DNA from: CAYSLU01 sp964431965
Lineage (GTDB): Bacteria; Verrucomicrobiota; Kiritimatiellia; CAIKKV01; CAYSLU01
Reading direction: 5' to 3'
Assembly (NCBI GenBank): GCA_964431965.1
Contig: CAYSLU010000017.1
Span: 5,077-69,076, forward strand
Length of the DNA stretch: 64,000 nt
Positions 42,602-51,125 of the stretch are shown in pieces; positions within the stretch are counted from its first letter, which is position 1, and each line of letters starts with the position of its first letter. Made by a program: the position numbers and the translations under genes. The notes beneath the pieces were generated by a model. That model worked only from the letters and a program-made list of their open reading frames with translations, ran no database searches and was not told the origin of the DNA.

Positions 42602-43795
42602 CTACATGCGATACTGCGGTATCTTCAACAGCTTGCCGCCGCTCATGGCCGACTGGTGGGCCACGACGCCGCCGACCGTCATGTTCAGGGCCTGCGCCAC
42701 GTCCACGAGGGGCTTTCGGTCCGCCAGGATCGCCTCGACGAATTCGCTCATCAGGTAGCCGTGCGAGCCGCCATGGCCGCCGGCTTCAACGCCCGGCGGC
42801 AGCGGCGGGCGCTTGATCGCCGGATGCACCTGGCTGCGATTCTCGGTCTGGAACGCACCGTAGAAGGTGCCTTTCTGGGTCCGGATCCGGCCCCGCTCGC
42901 CGGAGTCGCCCGGCGTGTCCCAGCTCACCGCCATCCGGGACATGCCTCCTTCGCTGGTGCGGAAGAGCGCGATCTCGGTGCCGAACGGATTGCGGTACCG
43001 GTTGTTCTCCGGCTTCAGGCACTCGAGGATGCTCGGCACGCCCATGCACGAGACCTCGGTGAAGCTTCCGCCGGTGACGCCCACGTAGTACGCATTCGAG
43101 TGCGTGGGATACCACTGCGGAGGCAGGCCGTCGCGCCAGCCCTTGTGCGAGGCGATGGGCGTGCCCATGTAGTGGAAGTACTCGCCCTCCGAGTAGATGA
43201 CCCGGCCCAGCTCGCCGGCTTCGTACATCCGCCGCATCGCGTACAGGTCCTCGTGGAAGTACGACGTTTCGAAGAGCATGTACTTGAGGCCGGTGGTCTT
43301 GACCGCTTCGAACAGGCGATCGGCGTCCTCCAGCGACCCGAAGACGGCCGGCACGGCCGATGCAACGTGCTTGCCGGCCTTGAGGGCCTCGATGGAGAGC
43401 TGGGCGTGCGTCGGCGCATCCGTGGCTACAAAGATGGCTTCAAGCGAGTCATCGCGGATCATCGCCTCGCACGTCGGATACGTCTTGTCGCACCGACACG
43501 CCTTCGCCAGCTCGGCGCACTTGGCCGGATCCAGGTCCGTGACCGCGGACACGGTCACGTTCGGATGATTCTGGAATCCGAACCCGGCCCCGAACCGGCA
43601 GACGCCGTACCCGGCAATGCCGACGCGAATCTTCCGGTCCGAAACGGGCTTCCAGCCCATGGCGGCCTGCACGTCGGTCTGCGCGGCCTCGAATCCCTGG
43701 ATTGGCTTGGCCTCGGCGGCGGCACCGGAGCCGGTCTTGGCGGCAGATGCTTTCGTGGCGGCGGCTCTTCTGCGCGGTCTGCTCGTCGCGATCAT
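42602..43795 (-). CDS. Gfo/Idh/MocA-family NAD(P)-dependent oxidoreductase
   Basis: A 397-residue sugar-type dehydrogenase. The Rossmann fold begins at about 56 (IRVGIAGYGVCRFG), followed by VSAVTDLDPAK, FVATDAPTHAQ and the catalytic-area segment GKHVASAVPAVFG, where the common EKP lysine motif is replaced by AVPAV. The C-terminal alpha/beta domain holds GGSFTEVSCMGVPS, and FVEAILADRKPLVDVAQALNMT ends it. The first 35 residues are a basic Ala/Lys/Arg-rich extension. The start has AGGAG seven bases upstream. The loss of the lysine suggests it may not be a standard dehydrogenase and may act in glycoside oxidation/elimination chemistry. Confidence 0.85.
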   Translation of the reverse strand: MIATSRPRRRAAATKASAAKTGSGAAAEAKPIQGFEAAQTDVQAAMGWKPVSDRKIRVGIAGYGVCRFGAGFGFQNHPNVTVSAVTDLDPAKCAELAKACRCDKTYPTCEAMIRDDSLEAIFVATDAPTHAQLSIEALKAGKHVASAVPAVFGSLEDADRLFEAVKTTGLKYMLFETSYFHEDLYAMRRMYEAGELGRVIYSEGEYFHYMGTPIASHKGWRDGLPPQWYPTHSNAYYVGVTGGSFTEVSCMGVPSILECLKPENNRYRNPFGTEIALFRTSEGGMSRMAVSWDTPGDSGERGRIRTQKGTFYGAFQTENRSQVHPAIKRPPLPPGVEAGGHGGSHGYLMSEFVEAILADRKPLVDVAQALNMTVGGVVAHQSAMSGGKLLKIPQYRM

Positions 43796-43925
43796 CCCGT
43801 TACTCCTGTGATAGGCGCTCGTCTTTGCTGCGGGGTGGGCGTGATGTCAGCACGCGCGTCCATGCGGCCCCCGGAACTTCGGGGCGTACTCTGGCAGAGG
43901 GGAGGGCGGAATTCAACCGCCGCAT

Positions 43926-44150
43926 CGGTCCTCAAGTCTACGGATAGAGCCCCTTGGACTCGACGGCGACATCGCGCGGGCTCGTTGTGGGCGCGGACGA
44001 CACGGAGGTCGTCCCTCCAGGGACATCGCCAAGGAACGCGTGAACATGGAGTTGGAGGGTCCGCCTCCGTGCGGACCGTTGCCCACAGGCTGACCGCATC
44101 AAGCCGCCTACGGCGGAACCATCGCTATCCGTAGATCTGGGCGGTCCTCA
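43926..44150. repeat. MITE-like element with terminal inverted repeats
   Basis: The inverted ends are TCTACGGATAG (43937-43947) and CTATCCGTAGA (44125-44135). They lie just inside a 9-bp direct repeat CGGTCCTCA (43926-43934 and 44142-44150), a possible target duplication. Inside are further inverted repeats: TGTGGGC/GCCCACA, GGACGAC/GTCGTCC and GGTCCGC/GCGGACC. No transposase is present. It fills the 352-bp gap between the Gfo/Idh gene and the spermidine-synthase-like gene. Confidence 0.6.
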
Positions 44151-44873
44151 CGGGATTGCACGACGGGCATCTGGGGCGCTGGCCGAACAGGGAAGCGCCA
44201 GGCGATCCCTGGACGCGAGCCAGATACAGCAGTGATAGGCGTTGCCGCCGGGGTGAGCGGGTACGCGAAAGCAGCGGATGTGAAGCTTCTCGTTTCGAAG
44301 ACGATCCTCGAACGGGGCGTCGAACGTCGCCGACCAGACGGCCAGGCTCCCTGTCGGGCGGAGTGACCGGATGCAGGACTGGATCCCCTCACGGCTGTAC
44401 AAGCGATCGTTGCGGACATCGGTGACGGCGTTCGGCCCATTGTCGACGTCGAGCAGCACGGCGTCGAACGTGGCGGGCGACTCGCGGATCACATCCGCCA
44501 CATCGCCGATCCGAACCGCCACGCGGGGGTCTCTCAGGGGGTGGCCGGTCAGGCCGCCGAGATACGCGTGGTTCCATCGGACGACCTCGGACAGCAGCTC
44601 GGATACGACCACCGTGGAGTGCGGGGGAAGCATGTCGAGCGTCTGCCGCAGCGTGTAGCCCATGCCCAAGCCGCCGACCAGGACCGACGGGCTCGGGCGG
44701 CCGCCGATCCGGGCGCAGCCCAGCCGCGCGAGCTCACGCTCGGACTCATGGGCGGTGCTCATCATCAGATCCTCGTGGCCCACCCGGATGGTGAAGTCCT
44801 GGCCGTGCTGGTAGAGGACCATCCGCCCTCCGTCCGGCGTGGTGGTCGCGGCAATCTGTGTCTTGGGCGTCAT
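44148..44873 (-). CDS. Spermidine-synthase-like methyltransferase-fold protein
   Basis: A 241-residue protein. The nucleotide-binding loop VLVGGLGMGYTLRQ (67-74) and VVVSELLSEVVRWN, followed by FDAVLLDVDNGPNA, resemble spermidine synthases and related Rossmann methyltransferases. It lacks the long N-terminal beta domain and is likely not a true spermidine synthase; the substrate is unknown. The ATG at 44873 overlaps the stop of a five-codon mini-ORF (ATG at 44887) as ATGA and is just downstream of a good promoter. Other polyamine genes are 25 kb away. Confidence 0.72.
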   Translation of the reverse strand: MTPKTQIAATTTPDGGRMVLYQHGQDFTIRVGHEDLMMSTAHESERELARLGCARIGGRPSPSVLVGGLGMGYTLRQTLDMLPPHSTVVVSELLSEVVRWNHAYLGGLTGHPLRDPRVAVRIGDVADVIRESPATFDAVLLDVDNGPNAVTDVRNDRLYSREGIQSCIRSLRPTGSLAVWSATFDAPFEDRLRNEKLHIRCFRVPAHPGGNAYHCCIWLASRDRLALPCSASAPDARRAIP

Positions 44874-44896
44874 CGGCTGGTTGGCATGAGAATCGT

Positions 44897-44925
44897 ATAG
44901 TACCGAGCTCCAGCGGTGTGTCCAA
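44897..44925 (-). promoter_or_regulatory. Promoter of the spermidine-synthase-like gene
   Basis: Minus strand TTGGAC (44925-44920), 17 bases, TACTAT (44902-44897), identical in hexamers and spacing to the vapBC promoter. Transcription should begin next to the mini-ORF ATG at 44887. Confidence 0.5.
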
Positions 44926-45089
44926 CTCCCCAAAGCCGGCAGAACTCAGTCCGGAGAGCATCGTCAACGGAGCAGAGAGGGATGCCAGGTTGCCGGTCAG
45001 GTATACTCGACAGCGTGCGAAGTGTGGCGGCCGTCCCGCCGTCCAGTAGGTCGTCTGCGTCGAAGTGCGGATGGATCCTGTCGGCCTCA

Positions 45090-46415
45090 TCATCCGTGGA
45101 ATCGCGGCAGGATGTCCCGGTGCGCCGCGATCAGCCGGTCGAGCGCGGCCACCGCTCCCTTGGCGTCCGGAATGGCCATGTCGGCTTCGATGGCGGCCAC
45201 CAGGTCTTCACGGGAGCCCCGCGCGGCCCCGGCGGCGACGAGCTCGTGGACGTCGGAGACCCGGCGGCAGAGCTCGCCGGCCCGTCCTGGCAGCCGCCCG
45301 ACGCCAATACCCTGAACGCCGCCAGGCCGCGCCACAGCCGGCTGCTCGATGATCCGTCCGAGCGGTACGCCGTCCATGCCGCCCGAGTTCGGCAGGTTGA
45401 TCATGGGAAGGCGGCGCTCGGGGCCGCCTTCCCACGACACGGCGACGTCGACGGGATGCTCCCAGCTTCCGTCCGCCACCAGCGCCCGCCACTCGGCCTG
45501 CCCGGTGGCCGCGGCGCGCAGGCGCTCCCGACGGTCCTTCCCTGCATCGCCGGCGCCATGGTAGGGGGAATGGCCGTGGTAGGCGATCCGCGGGTCAGGC
45601 GGCATGTACTCCGCCTGATGGGAGACGCCGCTCATGGCCAGGGCGCCATACTCGTCGAGCCACGCCGACAGGACGGCGGAATCCGTGTCGGTTCGTTGCC
45701 GGATGGCCCGATGGATGTCGGCGGTCAGATCCCGGCCGGTCTGACGGTCTCTGACGGAGACCAGCCAGGCAAAGTGGTTCGTGCCGGCCGTGACGACATC
45801 GAGATCGCCGCTGGAGCGGCCGAGCTCACCCGCAATCCCGTCGAATCCGACGGGATTGCAGACGAAGTAGCGGCCCGACCGGTCGGACCCGATGGGGCCG
45901 CCAAGGGCCGCATTGCAGAACCCGTATGCCTTCACCGCGGTGAACCGGTTCACCGCCGTGACCACTCTCGGCATCGGGTTCGTGACAGCCAGCAGCACCG
46001 CCTGAGGGCAGAGCCGTTCCATGTCGAGGCCGACATCGAGGGCCAGGCTGATGGCGCGCAAGGCATTGCTCAGCCCGCCCAGGCCGCCGCATTCGCGCCG
46101 CTGGCCGGGCAGCCCGGCTTGTTCGAGGATGGCGCAATCCATGTGCCAGCGGCGCTCGCCTTCGGGGCACGCGGATAAGATGACGAAATCCGAGCCGGGC
46201 AGCGCGTCCAAGCGGTCGCGATGGGCGGCGATGGAGCAGTCGACGCCCAGATCGGCGGCCATGCGTCGACCGAGCGCGGTCATCAGTCGCACGGCTTCCT
46301 CGTTTGGGTCAACCAGCGCCAGGGTGGCCCCCTGCAAGCGGTGGCGCTGAATGGCATCGCGGAGGACGGTGGCGCCGAAGACGTGGCTGCCGGCGCCGAT
46401 CACGGTGATCTTCAT
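45090..46415 (-). CDS. Glycoside hydrolase family 4-like protein (NAD- and metal-dependent)
   Basis: A 441-residue protein of the GH4/LplD group, which cleaves alpha- or beta-glycosides by an NAD-dependent redox-elimination mechanism with a Mn2+-type ion. The dinucleotide motif is KITVIGAGSHVFG at the N-terminus, TNPMPRVVTAVNRF at 145-158, the metal-binding Cys167-Asn168 in GFCNAALGG and His214 in GTNHFAWL; later HQAEYMPP and LPNSGGMDGVPLGR. The ATG at 46415 has no clear Shine-Dalgarno sequence. The nearby Gfo/Idh and GH28 proteins suggest pectin or uronate breakdown. Confidence 0.85.
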   Translation of the reverse strand: MKITVIGAGSHVFGATVLRDAIQRHRLQGATLALVDPNEEAVRLMTALGRRMAADLGVDCSIAAHRDRLDALPGSDFVILSACPEGERRWHMDCAILEQAGLPGQRRECGGLGGLSNALRAISLALDVGLDMERLCPQAVLLAVTNPMPRVVTAVNRFTAVKAYGFCNAALGGPIGSDRSGRYFVCNPVGFDGIAGELGRSSGDLDVVTAGTNHFAWLVSVRDRQTGRDLTADIHRAIRQRTDTDSAVLSAWLDEYGALAMSGVSHQAEYMPPDPRIAYHGHSPYHGAGDAGKDRRERLRAAATGQAEWRALVADGSWEHPVDVAVSWEGGPERRLPMINLPNSGGMDGVPLGRIIEQPAVARPGGVQGIGVGRLPGRAGELCRRVSDVHELVAAGAARGSREDLVAAIEADMAIPDAKGAVAALDRLIAAHRDILPRFHG

Positions 46416-46450
46416 ATCATTCGAGCCCGAGCCAACGGATCCGATGGCGG

Positions 46451-48505
46451 CTACCGCACGGACAGGATGATGGCACGCGGTGAGGCTTTGAGAAACACGA
46501 ACGTGCCAGGCTCGGCCCCGTTGGGCGCCCCATTGAAGAACCCCGTGCCGTTTGTCACGGAGATGAATCCGGCGTACTCCTTGCGGATGGCCGGACTGAT
46601 GGCCGTCTGGTCGATGCCGGACACGATGTCCGCGCGTCGGTACTCGGGGATCCCGCACCAGATCGCGATTCGGCCGCCGCCTCCGCCACCGCCATTCACC
46701 CATCCGTTCCCGCCCCTGGCTTCCAGCACACCGGATGCGTCGCCCGAGAAACTGGCGCACATGATCCAGATGCCGCCTCCGCCACCGCCGCCATTTCCGC
46801 TCACGACGCCGGTGCCGCCATTGGCCCGGATCACGCCGTTGGCGACGACCGCCCCTTGCGCTTCGATCCGAATCAGGCCGCCGCCCGCCACGATGGCCCC
46901 GTAATCGCCGCCCGCCCCGCTGCCGGGATGAATCGGCGCGTTGGTCGCATCATACGGCTTCCCACCGGCGGGACTGGTGTTGCCGCCCTTTCCACCTTTT
47001 CCGCCATGCGCCCCGCCGCCCCCATAGTGGCTGGCATCGGTCGCCCCGGCGCCATAGCCCTTCAGGCCGGCGAAGCCGCGTCCGGTGGCATCGATGCCGC
47101 CATTCGTGCCGCCGGCGAGTGTCAGGCGCTGCAGGGCGAACAGAACGGAGCCGCCGTTGGTCGGGTCCGAGTATGGGTAGATCCACGAATTCGCGCCGAC
47201 CCATACGGCGTCCGTCACGCTGACCCGCGCCCCATAGGTGTCCGTCGATGCATTCGTCACGCCGCTGTACACCGCCAGGCGTCCGCCGTTGGTGAGAATG
47301 AGATCCCGGCAATCCAGGCGCGTATTCTCCAGATGAATGCCGAGGAAGCCATTGGTTCCGATGATCAGGCTCTGGGCGACCACCGTCCGGGTGCCGGGCC
47401 CGCAGAGAATCCAGCGGCAATTCGTGAAGGTCAGGGACTGATGTTCCCAGCAGGACACTCCGTAGACGTTGGCGTTCGTGCCGACGATCGAGGTCGAGAG
47501 GAACTGCTGGTCCGGAATGAAGACGCTTCCGATTTCCGCGGGCTGGGCCCCGCCGGCCACATATCCCCCGCTGCCGGTTGCGGCGAGCAGGCGGATGGCG
47601 GGCGTCTGTCCGGCTTGCGCCTGAGCGTCGTAGCGGATGGCGATGCGCCCCCCGCCGCCCCGCCCCCCGCCTGTTCCCGCGCCACTGCCTCCGCTCGCCT
47701 GTACCGTACCGGTGCTCGCGGCATCCACATAGGAGCAGCCGATGAATACCCCGCCGCCCGACCCGCCGCCCACCGAAACTCCATTGGTGGCGGGGCCGCC
47801 ATTGGCCGTGATGAGTCCGTCGATGCGCACCCGCGCGCCGGCCACTATCCGCACGGCGCCCCCGCCGCTGCCTCCGTAGCCGCCCCACGCACTGCTTCCT
47901 CCGCCGCCGCTGCCGGGCGAGCTGGGATCAGCGGCCGATCCATACATCGCGCCGCCTCCTCCGATGCCTTGCGGGTTCCCGCCTCTTCCGCCGTGGCCGC
48001 CCCCGCCGCCCCAGCCGGACGACGATCCGCCGCCGCCCGGGCCGTGTCCGGGCGTGTCGTACCCACCCTTGAAACCCCGCGCATCGGCGTTGATCTGCCC
48101 CCCGCCATCCAAGGTGAGGTTGGTGCAGGCGATGTTGATCCGGTTGGACACGCCGCCGTTCGTGAACGCGCTGGGCAGGGTCACGGCCGCCCCGCCGCGT
48201 ATGTACACATCGTCCGCCTGCAGAGTCGTGGCCCAGTTGGAGAAGGTCAGCATCCGGCTGGCGATCTCGATCGAATAGAGCCGGGGCGTTGAGTTGGTCA
48301 GGAGCACGTTTGTGAAGGCGGTCGGATGGTCTGCGTCGATAACTACCGCTTGCCCGGCCTGGGGTTCCTGCAGCAGGCTCCAGTTGCTCGCACTGAACCA
48401 GTCGCTGTCGCTGGCGCCGGTCCAGAAGTTGGTGGCGACTTGGGCCCGGCACGCGACAGCCGGCAGGGCCAGCCATAGCAGGAGCGCCGTCCGCCCGATG
48501 AACAT
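46451..48505 (-). CDS. Large glycine-rich secreted protein
   Basis: A 684-residue predicted exported protein. A signal peptide MFIGRTALLLWLALPAVACR is followed by NFWTGASDSDWFSASNWS, as in autotransporter-type or polymorphic beta-helix proteins. The body has repeated Gly-rich runs (GGGGSSSGWGGGGGHGG, GSGAGTGGGRGGGGR, GGNGWVNGGGGGGGR) between beta-strand units like RIDGLITANGG, VVANGVIRANGG and LTNGGRLAVYSG. A parallel beta-helix with Gly loops is likely. I do not recognise a function. The ATG at 48505 is preferred as it gives the shortest n-region; 48544 is an alternative. No CTERM sorting signal is present. Confidence 0.72.
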   Translation of the reverse strand: MFIGRTALLLWLALPAVACRAQVATNFWTGASDSDWFSASNWSLLQEPQAGQAVVIDADHPTAFTNVLLTNSTPRLYSIEIASRMLTFSNWATTLQADDVYIRGGAAVTLPSAFTNGGVSNRINIACTNLTLDGGGQINADARGFKGGYDTPGHGPGGGGSSSGWGGGGGHGGRGGNPQGIGGGGAMYGSAADPSSPGSGGGGSSAWGGYGGSGGGAVRIVAGARVRIDGLITANGGPATNGVSVGGGSGGGVFIGCSYVDAASTGTVQASGGSGAGTGGGRGGGGRIAIRYDAQAQAGQTPAIRLLAATGSGGYVAGGAQPAEIGSVFIPDQQFLSTSIVGTNANVYGVSCWEHQSLTFTNCRWILCGPGTRTVVAQSLIIGTNGFLGIHLENTRLDCRDLILTNGGRLAVYSGVTNASTDTYGARVSVTDAVWVGANSWIYPYSDPTNGGSVLFALQRLTLAGGTNGGIDATGRGFAGLKGYGAGATDASHYGGGGAHGGKGGKGGNTSPAGGKPYDATNAPIHPGSGAGGDYGAIVAGGGLIRIEAQGAVVANGVIRANGGTGVVSGNGGGGGGGIWIMCASFSGDASGVLEARGGNGWVNGGGGGGGRIAIWCGIPEYRRADIVSGIDQTAISPAIRKEYAGFISVTNGTGFFNGAPNGAEPGTFVFLKASPRAIILSVR

Positions 48506-48784
48506 GGGGTGGGGCGCGACGGGCGCTGTGTGGTGTCCAGACATGACTGGCCAGTGCCTGCAATACCGGTTTGTGTTCACGCTCGGCTGCGGCCGGATGG
48601 TGGAGAGAGTATCCCAAGGCATGAAGGCTGGACCATCAGAATCTCTTTGCCCAATCCGGCCGGCAAAGGTCATATTCACCCGTCGCGTTTCAAGCGAGGG
48701 GGAAGAGGGCTCTGCATCACGCGTGCGACTGGGACTGCGGCTAGGAACGGGTACAGGCCGATCGACAAGTTTGGAGGCGAGCGA

Positions 48785-50104
48785 ATGTCGGCAACGGGAC
48801 GTGCATCGCATTGTCATCTGGTCGGTGTCGCCGGCGTGGGGATGAGCGCGCTGGCGCAGGCGCTGGCGGCGGCCGGACGCGACGTGTCGGGGTCGGACCG
48901 CTACAGCGATCAGGGGCGCGATCTGGATGTCCTGAGAAAGCTCCAGCTCGGAGGCATTCGGATCGTTCCGCAGGACGGGTCGGGCGTGACGCCCGGCTCG
49001 GAAGCAGTCGTGGTCAGCACCGCCATCGAGGCGGACAATCCGGACGTGGCCGCCGCGCAGCGGCTGGGCGTGCCGGTCCTGCATCGCGCCGAGATGCTCG
49101 CGCGCCTGATGGAGGGCCGGCGCTGTGTGGCGGTCACGGGCACCTCGGGAAAGACGACGGTGACGGGCATGGTGGGCTGGCTTCTGGAGCAGGCCGGATT
49201 CGATCCGACGGTGGTCAACGGCGGCGCGGTGGTTAACTGGGCGTCGGACCTGGCCGTGGGCAACGTGCGGCCGGGGCGTTCGGACCTGTGGGTGATCGAA
49301 GCGGATGAGAGCGATCGCTCCCTGCTGCACTATTCGCCCGACTGGGCCGTGATCACCAACATGTCACGCGACCACTTCGGTATGGACGAGACGGTGGCGC
49401 TTTTCCGGGCGTTCCGCAGCCGGGTGCGCGCGGGCGCAGTGGGCGTGCTGGACACCGCGGCCGAGCTGGCGTCCTTCGCGCCCGAGCTGTCGGCGCGCGG
49501 CGGCGAGTTCGTGTATCGCGGGCGGCGCTTCCGGGTGCCGCAACTCGGCCGCCACAATGCCGAGAACGCGCTGAACGCCGTCATGCTATGCGACCGCATG
49601 GGAGTCGACCTAGATCAGGTGCCCGCCGCGCTCGAGCGTTTCCGGGGAATCCAGCGGCGCCTCGAGCTGGCCGGGGAGGGGGGCGGCGTGACCGTGATCG
49701 ACGACTACGCCCACAACACGGCCAAGATCGCGGCCGCCTGGGAAACGATCGCGCCGTATCACCGGCGCATCCTGGCCGTCTGGCGGCCGCACGGGTTCGC
49801 GCCGCTGGCGAACATGATGGACGACCTGGCCGCCACGCTTCCGCGGCTGTGCCGTCCCGACGACCGCCTGTGGATCCTGCCCGTCTTCTACGCCGGCGGA
49901 ACGGCGTCGCGGACGGTTTCGTCGGATCAGCTCGTGGAGCGGCTTCGGGCGGCGGGGTGTCCGGCCTCCGGGGCTCCCGACTACGCCGCGCTCATGAGGG
50001 AGATTCCGCTGGCGGCTCGATCGGGCGACGCCGTGCTCATCATGGGCGCGCGGGATCCGGATCTGCCCGCGCTGGCTCGGGCGCTGGTTCGCGGGCTGGC
50101 GTGA
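48785..50104 (+). CDS. Mur ligase family protein, MurC-like
   Basis: A 439-residue ATP-dependent amino-acid ligase of peptidoglycan synthesis. The Rossmann N-terminal domain is HLVGVAGVGMSALAQAL, the ATP loop GTSGKTTVTG (about 119-128), then EADESDRSLLHY, VITNMSRDHFG and the C-terminal IDDYAHNTAK with RILAVWRPHGF. This order is that of UDP-N-acetylmuramate:L-alanine ligase (MurC) or its relative Mpl, and length is close to MurC. The ATG at 48785 follows GGAGG. The 3' end overlaps the convergent gene at 50040 by 65 bp. Confidence 0.88.
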   Translation: MSATGRASHCHLVGVAGVGMSALAQALAAAGRDVSGSDRYSDQGRDLDVLRKLQLGGIRIVPQDGSGVTPGSEAVVVSTAIEADNPDVAAAQRLGVPVLHRAEMLARLMEGRRCVAVTGTSGKTTVTGMVGWLLEQAGFDPTVVNGGAVVNWASDLAVGNVRPGRSDLWVIEADESDRSLLHYSPDWAVITNMSRDHFGMDETVALFRAFRSRVRAGAVGVLDTAAELASFAPELSARGGEFVYRGRRFRVPQLGRHNAENALNAVMLCDRMGVDLDQVPAALERFRGIQRRLELAGEGGGVTVIDDYAHNTAKIAAAWETIAPYHRRILAVWRPHGFAPLANMMDDLAATLPRLCRPDDRLWILPVFYAGGTASRTVSSDQLVERLRAAGCPASGAPDYAALMREIPLAARSGDAVLIMGARDPDLPALARALVRGLA

Positions 50105-51125
50105 GCTCCGAGTTCTGGATCTCGCGCAGGTCCTGGCTGAAGGCGCGGCCGGATCCGGCGTTGTAGAAGAGGAAGATGACCCCGCCCAACAGGCTCCACA
50201 CGAGCATGCCGAGGTAGGAGATGAGGGAGAGGGGCAGCGCCTGGGAGATCGGAATCTGCACCGCCCCAAGCAGGACGACCGCCACGCCCTCTCGGATGCC
50301 CAGGCCGCCCGGTGTGATCGGCAGCGAGGCCACCGCCAGGATCGACGGGAACATCATCAGATAGTCGCCGAACCCGTTGGGGATCTGGAGCGCCCGCCCG
50401 AGCGCATAGCAGCCCGCCACGTTCAGCAGGTGGTTCGCGAGCGAGAGCGCGAACGCGCGAGCCAGAAGGCTGTGGTCCGTCCGGTAGAGGTAGAACGCAT
50501 CGTACGCGCGCCTCAGCAGGTGGCCGAAAGGCCAGCGGTTCTCGATCCACCGGAAGACCGAGTGGCGCTCGAAGATGTTTCGCTTGAGGAGCAGGGCGAG
50601 CGCCAGCGCCAGCGCTGCGAACAGGACGAGCACCAGGAGGCAGATGGGATGGGTTCGCTTCTGCGCCAGGAAGAACGGCGCCCGTGCGACGATCATCGCG
50701 GCCGCAAGCATGAAGAGGGCCAGGAGCCCGATTACCCGGTCGGCGACGACGGTCATGATGGCCTCGGCCTTCAGGTGGCGGGTCTCGCGGGCGGTATAGG
50801 CCGCCTTGACCAGATCGCCGCCGGTGGATCCCATCATGAATGCGTTGAAGAAGTGGCCGATGAAGAAGATGGAGAAGACGCGGCGGGCAGACAGCCGCAG
50901 CGATTGGGCGTCGAGGAACCCCTTCCAGCGGAGGACGCTGGCCCAGATGCAGCCGAAGAAGAGCCCGAGCCCGAGCAGCAACCAGGCCGCGTGCCCGAGC
51001 GTGCCTCGGAGGACGGTCCCGAGGTGCGTGAGGTCCATTTCCGGCCGCGACAGCAACCAGGCGATGATGCCGGCGGCAGCGGCCAGTCGCAGGAGGGCGG
51101 CGGCGGCTCGGCGAGCCGTGCGCAT
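50040..51125 (-). CDS. Lysylphosphatidylglycerol-synthase-type membrane protein (flippase-like, DUF2 /UPF0104)
   Basis: A 361-residue multi-pass membrane protein: about eight hydrophobic segments (WLLLGLGLFFGCIWASVL, VFSIFFIGHFFNAFMMG, LLVLVLFAALALALALLL, FLAVASLPITPGGLGIREG in outline). The GSTGGDLVKAAYTARETR loop and the TPGGLGIREG motif are family signs. Such proteins are flippase-like and move lipid-linked groups. The N-terminus has Ala/Arg-rich residues before the first segment. Start ATG at 51125 overlaps the stop of the upstream TIM-barrel gene as TGATG. The final proline-rich tail overlaps the Mur gene by 65 bp. Confidence 0.8.
   Translation of the reverse strand: MRTARRAAAALLRLAAAAGIIAWLLSRPEMDLTHLGTVLRGTLGHAAWLLLGLGLFFGCIWASVLRWKGFLDAQSLRLSARRVFSIFFIGHFFNAFMMGSTGGDLVKAAYTARETRHLKAEAIMTVVADRVIGLLALFMLAAAMIVARAPFFLAQKRTHPICLLVLVLFAALALALALLLKRNIFERHSVFRWIENRWPFGHLLRRAYDAFYLYRTDHSLLARAFALSLANHLLNVAGCYALGRALQIPNGFGDYLMMFPSILAVASLPITPGGLGIREGVAVVLLGAVQIPISQALPLSLISYLGMLVWSLLGGVIFLFYNAGSGRAFSQDLREIQNSELTPAREPAPEPARADPDPARP

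Noticed and set aside
44148..44873. True spermidine synthase (SpeE)
   Set aside because: Too short, lacks the N-terminal beta domain and clear decarboxy-SAM/putrescine residues; only the Rossmann core matches.
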